A stretch of 52,651 nucleotides of DNA from Oscillospiraceae bacterium. GTDB lineage: Bacteria; Bacillota; Clostridia; Oscillospirales; Ruminococcaceae. This document shows positions 26,177-33,374 of this stretch, one piece after another. The notes under the pieces were generated by a model. The model was given only the letters and a program-made list of their open reading frames with translations. It was not told the origin of the DNA and ran no database searches. Position numbers and translations under genes: made by a program. Numbering within the stretch: the first letter of the stretch is position 1; each line of letters begins with the position of its first letter. The stretch spans positions 1 to 52,651 of the forward strand of contig JAGAKZ010000084.1 in NCBI GenBank assembly GCA_017848115.1. The letters are read 5' to 3'.

Positions 26177-26947
26177 TTATTCGCCTTTTATCTGGGATAA
26201 AGCACCTTTTTCAAGTCTTGAAACCTGTGCCTGTGATATACCGATCTCATTTGCTACTTCTACCTGTGTTTTTCCCTGAAAAAATCTCATATACAGGATT
26301 TTCTTTTCACGTTCGTTAAGAGATTTTATTGCTTCCCGAAGATAGATCTCATCAAGCCAGTTTTCCACACTGTTTTTATCGCTTATCTGATCAAGTACAT
26401 AGAGAGTATCTCCTGAATCAGAATAAACAGGTTCATAGATAGAAACAGGATCGCTTATGCTTTCGAGTGCCATTACTACCTCGCTTCTTGGTGCATCAAT
26501 ATATTTTGCGATTTCTTCTACAGTTGGTTCACGCTGGTTTTGTACAGTAAGAAATTCTTTTGCCTGAATTGATTTGTAGGCAAGGTCTTTTAAAGAACGG
26601 CTTACCTTTACTGCACTGTAGTCACGCAGAAAACGTCTCAGTTCTCCGGAAATCATAGGTACACAGTAAGTTGAAAATTTTACTTCTTTAGTAAGATCAA
26701 AGTTGTTAATGGCTTTTATCAGTCCTACAACACCTATCTGGAAAAGGTCATCTATATCTTCGCCTCTGTTGGCAAATTTCTGTATTACACTAAGCACAAG
26801 ACGCAGATTTCCGTTTATCAGCTTATCTCTTGCTTCTTTACTGCCTGTTTCCTTTATCTCTTTAAGAAGAGCCATTTTTTCACTTTCTTTTAATACTGTC
26901 AGTTTTGATGTGTTTATACCTGATATAATAACTTTATTGTATGCCAT
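26177..26947 (-). CDS. sigG: Sporulation sigma factor SigG
   Basis: 256 residues, the full family length. It opens with the SigG hallmark YNKVIISGINTSKL, which also carries the anti-sigma contact region. Region 2 is intact (NGNLRLVLSVIQKFANRGEDIDDLFQIGVVGLIKAINNFDL, VKFSTYCVPMISGELRRFLRD), as is region 4 (LNEREKKILYMRFFQGKTQVEVANEIGISQAQVSRLEKGAL). SigG directs late forespore transcription in endospore formers. In Bacillus it follows spoIIGA-sigE; here it stands alone between tsf and an esterase. Its completeness suggests the organism sporulates or did so recently. It starts after AAAGGA. Confidence 0.95.
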   Translation of the reverse strand: MAYNKVIISGINTSKLTVLKESEKMALLKEIKETGSKEARDKLINGNLRLVLSVIQKFANRGEDIDDLFQIGVVGLIKAINNFDLTKEVKFSTYCVPMISGELRRFLRDYSAVKVSRSLKDLAYKSIQAKEFLTVQNQREPTVEEIAKYIDAPRSEVVMALESISDPVSIYEPVYSDSGDTLYVLDQISDKNSVENWLDEIYLREAIKSLNEREKKILYMRFFQGKTQVEVANEIGISQAQVSRLEKGALSQIKGE

Positions 26948-27029
26948 ACTCTCATCCTTTCATTAAAAAAGAATTTTTATGTAATAAGTATTGGCAGATA
27001 AGTAACGTAAAATTCATAAAAAATAAAGA

Positions 27030-27075
27030 AAAGATTACCACTTTGTTTTATTTTCAAAGTAGTAATCTTTTTTAT
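27030..27075 (-). terminator. Terminator after the esterase gene
   Basis: AAAGATTACCACTTTG (27030-27045) and CAAAGTAGTAATCTTT (27055-27070) form a 16-bp stem with one mismatch. T runs lie on both sides; on the minus strand it ends the esterase transcript. Confidence 0.8.
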
Positions 27076-27899
27076 TATTTATTCGGTTCTTTTATCCAGT
27101 TTACAGCTTTGATAAACCATTCGGAACATTTTTCATTATGTTCTTGTAAAGTATATGAAGTTGTTTCATCGCATAGCGATAATCCATGACCTCCGAAAGG
27201 ATAAATGTGAGCTTCAAAGTTGATTTTATTTTTGCTGAGTGCTTTTGCAAAAAACAATGTGTTCTCCACAGGAACTACGTCGTCATCAGCGCAGTGCCAT
27301 ATAAATGTTCTTGGCGTATCTTTGCTGACGTGATTTTCAAGAGAAAACATATCTGAAAAACAGCCTTCATCATCGGAAATATTTATAATTGAACCTTCAT
27401 GGGTATATTCGCCGGATGTGATAACAGGATAACAGAGTATCATAGAATTTGGTTTATGCTCATCTGTGAGACTGAGAGTGTTTTTAACCAGGTCACTGTT
27501 CCAGTGTACTCCAAGGCTTGCTGTAAGGTGTCCTCCCGCTGAAAATCCGCATATAGAAATGTTTTCAGGGTCTATATCCCACTCGAAAGCGTTTTCCCTT
27601 ACAAAAGCAACAGCTTTTGAAAGCTCAAGAAGTGCAATAGGAAACGGCACTTTACCCACACTGTAGTCAAGAACAAATGCTTGTATTCCATGTGCGGCAA
27701 AACGTACTGCAACGGGTTCTGCTTCTTTTTCTGCAACTTTGTAATATCCTCCGCCGGGAGATATAATGACAGCCGGACTTTTTCTTCTTCCTGTTTCATT
27801 GAATATATCAAGTGTGTAAGAAGTCAGTGTTGCTGTGTACACAGTTTCTGTATTGTTTTTAGTGTATGGAACTTTTATTTGATATTTTACTATTTTCAT
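27075..27899 (-). CDS. Alpha/beta-hydrolase, acetyl-esterase type (BD-FAE-like)
   Basis: About 274 residues, no signal peptide. Motifs: the oxyanion block ISPGGGYYKVAEKEAEPVA, nucleophile elbow CGFSAGGHL, acid CADDDVVPVENTLFF and base His in FGGHGLSLCDE. This pattern is that of small cytoplasmic carbohydrate or acetylxylan esterases (BD-FAE group), often used to deacetylate imported oligosaccharides. The exact substrate is unknown. The start is placed at ATG 27899 with AAAGGAT eight bases upstream; it overlaps the end of the upstream membrane-protein gene by 41 bases, so the two are co-transcribed and may be translationally coupled. Confidence 0.88.
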   Translation of the reverse strand: MKIVKYQIKVPYTKNNTETVYTATLTSYTLDIFNETGRRKSPAVIISPGGGYYKVAEKEAEPVAVRFAAHGIQAFVLDYSVGKVPFPIALLELSKAVAFVRENAFEWDIDPENISICGFSAGGHLTASLGVHWNSDLVKNTLSLTDEHKPNSMILCYPVITSGEYTHEGSIINISDDEGCFSDMFSLENHVSKDTPRTFIWHCADDDVVPVENTLFFAKALSKNKINFEAHIYPFGGHGLSLCDETTSYTLQEHNEKCSEWFIKAVNWIKEPNK

Positions 27900-28728
27900 T
27901 TTTATTATCCTTTTGTATTTGAATAGGTAAATTAAGATTTTCGTATTTTTCATCAATGAGTTCTTTTTCAGATCGGTAAGATATAGTCTTTTTGATTTTT
28001 TCAAATGTACTATAGTATTTTGAAGGTTTCATGGTGGGAAATGCTTTTACAATACGTGAATTTCTGATCTGTTCAGAAAGACGCTCATATTTTGAATTGA
28101 GTGAAAGTACTTCATCGGAAATATTTTCGCCAAGAGCGATTGATTTGTCATGAAGTATTTTTCCGATAGTATCGACTTGTTTTAGGCGGCGATTGAAGTT
28201 CCTTACATCTGCAAGTGTAGCGCCAAGGTCAATAAGTATGAAGAATACGATAAATGCCGCTATAACATTTCCGGCAGTGTGTGGTATGTAGTGGATAGCT
28301 TTTAGTATAACCGGGTGAACGACACGTATTACAAGTACTGAACCTACTCCCCACAGCAGTGCTATTCGCAGGCATATGAATCCTTTGTAGTTAAATTTTT
28401 CGTGAGAATAATCCCACCATTTTGTATGAAATATCTTTTGCATCAAAATTCCTACAAGGAGTTCAAAACTTGTGCATATAAGGGAAGAGGAAATATATAA
28501 GATAAAGAAGTTATCCTGTATAGGTTCTAGTATATGTGTTATTATAGTAACGCCAAATCCGTATATAGGGCAAAAAGGACCGTTTAAAAATCCTCTGTTT
28601 TCAAATCCTCCTGTTTCAAGAGTTCTTACAACAACTTCAAGAAACCAGCCGAAAACTGACCACCAGCAAAAGTAGTAGAACAGTTCAAACAGTGTGTCAT
28701 TTAAAATATTGATATATATATTTTGCAT
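27859..28728 (-). CDS. CmpB-type integral membrane protein (PF06541-like 'putative ABC permease')
   Basis: About 289 residues. Five to six membrane helices lie in the first 180 residues with the conserved pattern YYFCWWSVFGWFLEVVVR, FENRGFLNGPFCPIYGFG, and KWWDYSHEKFNYKGFICLRIALLWG. This matches the ABC_trans_CmpB family, whose link to ABC transport is only by name. A charged cytoplasmic tail of about 110 residues follows. The start ATG 28728 follows GGGGGGG; a longer in-frame start at 28764 has no ribosome site. Confidence 0.85.
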   Translation of the reverse strand: MQNIYINILNDTLFELFYYFCWWSVFGWFLEVVVRTLETGGFENRGFLNGPFCPIYGFGVTIITHILEPIQDNFFILYISSSLICTSFELLVGILMQKIFHTKWWDYSHEKFNYKGFICLRIALLWGVGSVLVIRVVHPVILKAIHYIPHTAGNVIAAFIVFFILIDLGATLADVRNFNRRLKQVDTIGKILHDKSIALGENISDEVLSLNSKYERLSEQIRNSRIVKAFPTMKPSKYYSTFEKIKKTISYRSEKELIDEKYENLNLPIQIQKDNKNENSKISNKSSIH

Positions 28729-28831
28729 AAAACCCCCCCATTTTGTTTTTTTGTAATTAGTCATTTGCGTGAAAGCATAAAAATGGCTATATGAAATATT
28801 ATACTCAAAAAAATTTTTTATGTCAATATTA

Positions 28832-28860
28832 TTGCATAAATCCGAAATAAAAGATATAAT
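28832..28860 (+). promoter_or_regulatory. trmB promoter
   Basis: TTGCAT 28832-28837, 17-bp spacer, TATAAT 28855-28860. Confidence 0.6.
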
Positions 28861-28897
28861 ATATATGATAATAATTGAATGAAAGGCTTGATAATAT

Positions 28898-29554
28898 TTG
28901 AGAATCAGAAGAAAACCATGGGCCAGACCTGAACTTGAGGCATGTGATTTTTGTGTAAAAGACCTTGAAGCTATAAGAGGTAAGTGGAATGACAGTTTTG
29001 TTAATAAAAATCCGCTTCATCTTGAACTTGGCTGCGGAAAAGGTGGGTTTATAGCCCAGATTTCAGCTTTGAATCAGAATATAAATTATGTTGCTATTGA
29101 TATAAAAAGTGAAATGTCGGCATATGCAAGAAGAAAAATAGTTGCTTCTTTTGAAGAAAAAGGTATCGAAAAAATCGAAAATGTAAAATTGCTCGTTCAC
29201 AATATAGAAAATATACACGAGGTTTTCAGTGAAGAAGACCGTGTAGAAAGAATATATATCAACTTCTGCAATCCATGGCCTCGTGGTAAACATAAAAAAA
29301 GAAGACTTACATACCCTAAAAAGCTTGCAGAATACAGAAAGTTTCTTTGTGACACAGGTGAAATATGGTTTAAGACAGATGATGACGAGTTATTTGAAGA
29401 ATCAATAGAGTATTTCAATGAGTCAGGTTACAGCATAGAATATATAACAAGAGATCTTCACAACAGCGGTTTTGAGTATAATATCGAAACAGAGCATGAG
29501 AAGATGTTTTCTGATATGGGTATAAAGATCAAGTTTCTTATTGCAAAAAAATAG
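28898..29554 (+). CDS. trmB: tRNA (guanine-N7)-methyltransferase
   Basis: 218 residues. SAM-dependent enzyme that makes m7G46 in tRNA. Family start [17 protein letters not shown] motif [27 protein letters not shown], and the TrmB signature [20 protein letters not shown] are present. The start is TTG 28898 after GAAAGG; the conserved N-terminus fixes this choice. Confidence 0.96.
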   Translation: MRIRRKPWARPELEACDFCVKDLEAIRGKWNDSFVNKNPLHLELGCGKGGFIAQISALNQNINYVAIDIKSEMSAYARRKIVASFEEKGIEKIENVKLLVHNIENIHEVFSEEDRVERIYINFCNPWPRGKHKKRRLTYPKKLAEYRKFLCDTGEIWFKTDDDELFEESIEYFNESGYSIEYITRDLHNSGFEYNIETEHEKMFSDMGIKIKFLIAKK

Positions 29555-29561
29555 GTAAAAT

Positions 29562-29600
29562 AAAATTCACCCTCACAATCAATGAGGGTGAATATTATTT
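29562..29600. terminator. Bidirectional terminator between trmB and rpmB
   Basis: Perfect 11-bp stem ATTCACCCTCA (29565-29575) and TGAGGGTGAAT (29583-29593), with A/T tracts on both sides. Confidence 0.85.
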
Positions 29601-29619
29601 GTTCTTAAAGAAACAGAAA

Positions 29620-29808
29620 TTAGACAGCACGTGTCACCTTGTTTGAACGAAGACATCTTGAGCATACGTGTATATGACAAGGAGTACCGTTTACGATAGC
29701 CTTAACACGTTTTACGTTTGGCTTCCAAGTTCTGTTTGTACGTCTGTGTGAGTGAGAAACTTTGATACCAAAAGTTACGCCCTTACCGCAGATTTCACAT
29801 TTTGCCAT
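29620..29808 (-). CDS. rpmB: 50S ribosomal protein L28
   Basis: 62 residues. MAKCEICGKGVTFG and SHSHRRTNRTWKPNVKRV are diagnostic, with CSRCLRSNKV near the end. The two CxxC pairs show this is the zinc-binding form of L28, so it would be sensitive to zinc limitation in organisms with a zinc-free paralogue; none is visible here. It starts after AAGGAGGTGCG. Confidence 0.97.
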   Translation of the reverse strand: MAKCEICGKGVTFGIKVSHSHRRTNRTWKPNVKRVKAIVNGTPCHIHVCSRCLRSNKVTRAV

Positions 29809-30014
29809 TTCGCGCACCTCCTTTTTTAAAAATAAGATAATGCATAAACAAGCATCAGCGTTGCTGAAAACCCAATACATTCAGACATTCCGGATAAACG
29901 TATAGAGTTTTCAGGAACGCTTTAAATATTTTATCATATTTCAGCGGAAAAAGCAAGTGTTTTGAGAACTTTTTTATTTTAATTTTTCATTTTTGAAAAA
30001 TGTTCTAAAACTAC

Positions 30015-30043
30015 TTGCATTTTTTATGAAATTACAGTAAAAT
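30015..30043 (+). promoter_or_regulatory. Promoter of the M50-like/scpA/scpB operon
   Basis: TTGCAT 30015-30020, 17-bp spacer, TAAAAT 30038-30043. Confidence 0.5.
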
Positions 30044-30085
30044 AATAAGTGATATGCAAAAATAAAAAGAACGGAGATTTTTATT

Positions 30086-30715
30086 ATGTTCGAAAATATT
30101 AAGACGGATTTGTTTCTTCTTGTTGCAAAGGCTTTTGTAATTTTTACAGCACTTCCTGTTCATGGATTTGCAAGTGCGTGGGTAGCATGCAAATGCGGTG
30201 ATGATACACCAAAGCAATATGGGAAACTTACACTTAATCCTTTTGTACATCTTGACTTGATGGGATGTATCTGTATGGTTCTTGTGGGATTTGGATGGGG
30301 AAAGCCTGTTGAAGTAAATTCGAGAAATTTTAAAAATCCAAAGCTTGGAAAGATACTGTTTTCTTTGGCAAGTCCGGTTTCAAGTTTATTATTGGCACTT
30401 ATATGGATCATAATAGGAAGAATATTATTGATCTTTACCCAATCGTTAGCTGTGCATTTTATAGTTGATTACAGTGCGCTTCTTAACATTGGTCTGGCAG
30501 TATTTATGCTGACTTTTATGATATTGTCAAAGCTGGTAGTTATGATTGTAAAAAATCTTTCGCCTCAGACGCAGTATAAGTTTTTTTCAAATCCCTATAT
30601 GTTTTATATGATACTTCTTCTGATTGTATGGGTAACTCCTTTTTCAGGCGTAATTTCAGCTGTTGCTTCAGGTGTTTACAGTTTCTTTCATAGTATAGTG
30701 TATTTTATCGGTTAG
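30086..30715 (+). CDS. M50 (site-2 protease-like) membrane protein lacking the HExxH motif
   Basis: 209 residues with four to five membrane helices. The family framework is clear: a first helix ending in PVHGFASAWVACKCGDDTPKQYG, then KLTLNPFVHLDLMGCICMVLVGFGWGKPVEVNSRNFKNPKLGKILFSLASPVSSLLLA. In active clostridial homologues the first motif is HEFAHA. Here residues 26-30 read HGFAS, so the catalytic Glu and the second zinc-binding His are both replaced, although the NPxxHxD segment remains. I infer a pseudoprotease or retained membrane scaffold. It precedes scpA by four bases, as site-2 protease genes often do in Firmicutes. Confidence 0.85.
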   Translation: MFENIKTDLFLLVAKAFVIFTALPVHGFASAWVACKCGDDTPKQYGKLTLNPFVHLDLMGCICMVLVGFGWGKPVEVNSRNFKNPKLGKILFSLASPVSSLLLALIWIIIGRILLIFTQSLAVHFIVDYSALLNIGLAVFMLTFMILSKLVVMIVKNLSPQTQYKFFSNPYMFYMILLLIVWVTPFSGVISAVASGVYSFFHSIVYFIG

Positions 30716-30719
30716 TCTT

Positions 30720-31457
30720 ATGGGTGTTGAAAAAAAAGAGCGCATATCATTTAAACTTGAAGTTTTTGAAGGTCCTCTGGATCTTCTTCTTCATCTTATA
30801 TCCAAACACAAACTTGATATAAACGACATCGAGATCTCAAAAGTGCTTGAACAGTATCTTGATTATCTTGATACATGTGCCGAGCATGATCTTGAACTTG
30901 CAGGCGAGTTTCTTGAAATGGCAGCAAGACTTATATATATAAAGACGCTTTCTCTTCTCCCGGCACCGGAAGAAGCCCTGGAAGAGAAAAAAGAACTTCA
31001 GGGAGCACTTATAGAATATTCTCTTTGTAAAAAAGCAGCGAAAAAACTTGGAAATTTATTTTGTGGAAATGATATATTTGTAAGAAAACAGGCGAAAATA
31101 AAATCAGAGGCTGTTTATAACCGTACCCATGAAGCTGGTGTATTGCTTGAGGCACTTGATAAAATGAATCTCAAACGTATGCAGAGCATACAGGCAGAGC
31201 CTGATTCAAGATTTCAGGTAATAATAAAACATAAGATGTATTCGGTTACCACAAAGGTTATATATATACTAAAACAACTATATAAAACAGGTACTGCGGA
31301 TATGGACGGGCTGTATGAAAATGTTACGGACCGCTCCGAAAGAGTTGCCACGTTTCTTGCTGTTCTTGAACTTACAAAGTCAGGAAGGATATATATAAGT
31401 GATGATAATAAGACCATATCATTTATAGGCAAACGCAGAGAAAGGACACTCAGTTAA
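30720..31457 (+). CDS. scpA: Segregation and condensation protein A (kleisin)
   Basis: 245 residues. The kleisin subunit that closes the SMC ring in chromosome segregation. The N-terminal block FKLEVFEGPLDLLLHLISKHKLDINDIEISKVLEQYL and the FLEMAARLIYIKTLSLLP helix are characteristic; the C-terminal winged helix is at about 190-245. Its gene is separated from scpB by one base, the usual arrangement. Confidence 0.96.
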   Translation: MGVEKKERISFKLEVFEGPLDLLLHLISKHKLDINDIEISKVLEQYLDYLDTCAEHDLELAGEFLEMAARLIYIKTLSLLPAPEEALEEKKELQGALIEYSLCKKAAKKLGNLFCGNDIFVRKQAKIKSEAVYNRTHEAGVLLEALDKMNLKRMQSIQAEPDSRFQVIIKHKMYSVTTKVIYILKQLYKTGTADMDGLYENVTDRSERVATFLAVLELTKSGRIYISDDNKTISFIGKRRERTLS

Positions 31458-31458
31458 A

Positions 31459-32019
31459 ATGGGTTTTTCAGAAAATATTTCGGCAGTCGAAGCGATAATG
31501 TTTGCTTATGGTGAGCCGATACCGATTGATTTGCTTTCTTTATCAAGTGGTATAGAAAAAGAAGCAATACCTAAAATAATACAGCTTTTAAACGACAGGT
31601 ATGATGAGTGTAAATCCTCGTTGTATGTTCTTAAACTTGATGATTCATATCAGATCACTACACGCAAAGAATATTCTTCATATATCAAAAAAGCTTTTGA
31701 AACAGGCAGAAACAGCACATTATCCGCTGCTGCAATGGAAACACTTGCGATAGTGGCATATAATCAGCCTGTAACAAAGGGATTTGTTGAAACAGTAAGA
31801 GGGATTGACAGTTCTGCAGTTATGAACAAACTTACTGAAAAAGGACTTATAGAAGAAGCGGAACGCCTCGAAATTCCCGGTCGTCCGATAGCTTACAGAA
31901 CAACTAAAACATTTTTAAGATGTTTTGGCCTGTCATCTTTGGATGATTTACCTCCTGTAAAGGAAAAACCTGATGGACCTGATCTGTTCACTGAAAAAGA
32001 GCAGGAGCCCGAAAGCTGA
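31459..32019 (+). CDS. scpB: Segregation and condensation protein B
   Basis: 186 residues forming two winged helices: AVEAIMFAYGEPIPIDLLS at the start and LSAAAMETLAIVAYNQPVTKGFVETVRGIDS in the second, then RPIAYRTTKTFLRCFGLSSLDDLP. It binds ScpA and regulates the SMC-ScpAB complex. It is co-transcribed with scpA. Confidence 0.96.
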   Translation: MGFSENISAVEAIMFAYGEPIPIDLLSLSSGIEKEAIPKIIQLLNDRYDECKSSLYVLKLDDSYQITTRKEYSSYIKKAFETGRNSTLSAAAMETLAIVAYNQPVTKGFVETVRGIDSSAVMNKLTEKGLIEEAERLEIPGRPIAYRTTKTFLRCFGLSSLDDLPPVKEKPDGPDLFTEKEQEPES

Positions 32020-32079
32020 TGATAAGGGTTTTATAAGGTTGCAAAGAGATAAAAATAAATCATCGATCGGGGTGATAGT

Positions 32080-33258
32080 ATGATTGTTTTGCTTATCATT
32101 TTACTTATAATTGCACTGCTTGTAAATCAGTATGCGGCTTTTGAAGTAAAATATATCGGTGGCAAACTGGAGTATAATGTAAAATATTCTTTTTTAAAAC
32201 TGTACTCAAATACATCTGAAAGAAAAAAGAAGAAAAAAGAAAAGAAAGTCAAACCTGAAAAAATCTCTGCTAAAAAAGAAAAAAAACATGATAAAAAGGA
32301 AAAAGAAAATATTGCTGATGTCAGTGATATTGAAGATAATGAAGCCGACAAAGCAGAGGATAATAAAGAAAAACCAGGAAAAAAACAAAGAAAGCCTAAG
32401 CGCAGTCTTGATGATATACTTGAACAGGTTGAAGCAATACTTGATTTTGTGCGTGCCTCTCAGAAACACATATTCAATCTTGTAGGAAATATACGTTTTT
32501 CAAAGATAAATATAGATTTTCTGATTGCAGATACAGATGCTTGTGATTGCGCGATAAGATACGGCGCAGTGAGTGCAGGAATTTATAATATAATAGGCTT
32601 TTTATCAGCATATTTTAAAACTACTGTTGATAACCTGAATATAGGGTTAAAATATAACAATAATAAAAGTGTATATGATTTCAGTTTTCAGCTGAGATTA
32701 AAACTTGGTACAGCAATAACTTCTGCTCTTGGTATTTTGTTTGCGTATTTTCGAAAGGGTAGAGTGAAGAAAAAATCAAAGGAAAAAAATCCGGAAAAAT
32801 TATCAGAGGAGTGTATGAAAATGAGCAAAGATCATGCAGTAAACGGACTTATGGGTACAACAATCGAGAAGATAAGAGAAATGATAGACGTAAACACTAT
32901 CATAGGAAATCCTATCACTACTCCTGAAGGTGCTACAATAATACCTGTTTCAAAGGTATCATTTGGTTTTGCATCAGGTGGTTCTGATATCCCGTCCAAG
33001 TCACAGAAAGAACTTTTTGGTGGTGGTGCAGGTGCTGGTGTATCAGTTCAGCCACTCGCATTTATATGTGTATCACCAAACGGAGATACAAAACTTTTAC
33101 AGATGTCTGTAAATGCCAAGAAAGAAAACGCAATAATCAATACTATCCCCGAACTTATTGATAAGATTTCTGATATGGTATCTTCAAAAGGAAAAGGGAC
33201 AGGAAAAAAAGAAGTAAAAGAAACTGTAACAGAACAGACTGTTGTAGTTGAAGAATAA
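32080..33258 (+). CDS. DUF2953 (YtfI-type) protein fused to a GerW/YtfJ sporulation protein
   Basis: 392 residues. Residues 1-22 are a membrane helix, 45-110 a very Lys/Glu-rich stretch, and 110-235 the DUF2953 part (FSKINIDFLIADTDACDCAIRYGAVSAGIYNIIG). From Met 248 the sequence is a complete GerW/YtfJ domain (VNGLMGTTIEKIREMIDVNTIIGNPITTPEGATIIPVSKVSFGFASGGSD). In Bacillus ytfI and ytfJ are separate adjacent genes, and GerW is needed for dipicolinate-dependent germination. Here one frame runs through both. A ribosome site AGAGGAG (32805-32811) sits nine bases before ATG 32821, so free GerW of about 145 residues may also be made by internal initiation. Confidence 0.88.
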   Translation: MIVLLIILLIIALLVNQYAAFEVKYIGGKLEYNVKYSFLKLYSNTSERKKKKKEKKVKPEKISAKKEKKHDKKEKENIADVSDIEDNEADKAEDNKEKPGKKQRKPKRSLDDILEQVEAILDFVRASQKHIFNLVGNIRFSKINIDFLIADTDACDCAIRYGAVSAGIYNIIGFLSAYFKTTVDNLNIGLKYNNNKSVYDFSFQLRLKLGTAITSALGILFAYFRKGRVKKKSKEKNPEKLSEECMKMSKDHAVNGLMGTTIEKIREMIDVNTIIGNPITTPEGATIIPVSKVSFGFASGGSDIPSKSQKELFGGGAGAGVSVQPLAFICVSPNGDTKLLQMSVNAKKENAIINTIPELIDKISDMVSSKGKGTGKKEVKETVTEQTVVVEE

Positions 33259-33374
33259 TTTTTTTAAGCATCACTCTTTGATTTTAAAACTGTAACTTAT
33301 GAGAGTTTTAGGTTATCGGTTTGATTTGGATTTAAAAGTTTGGTGATATAAAAATAATAAGGAGGAAAATATTT

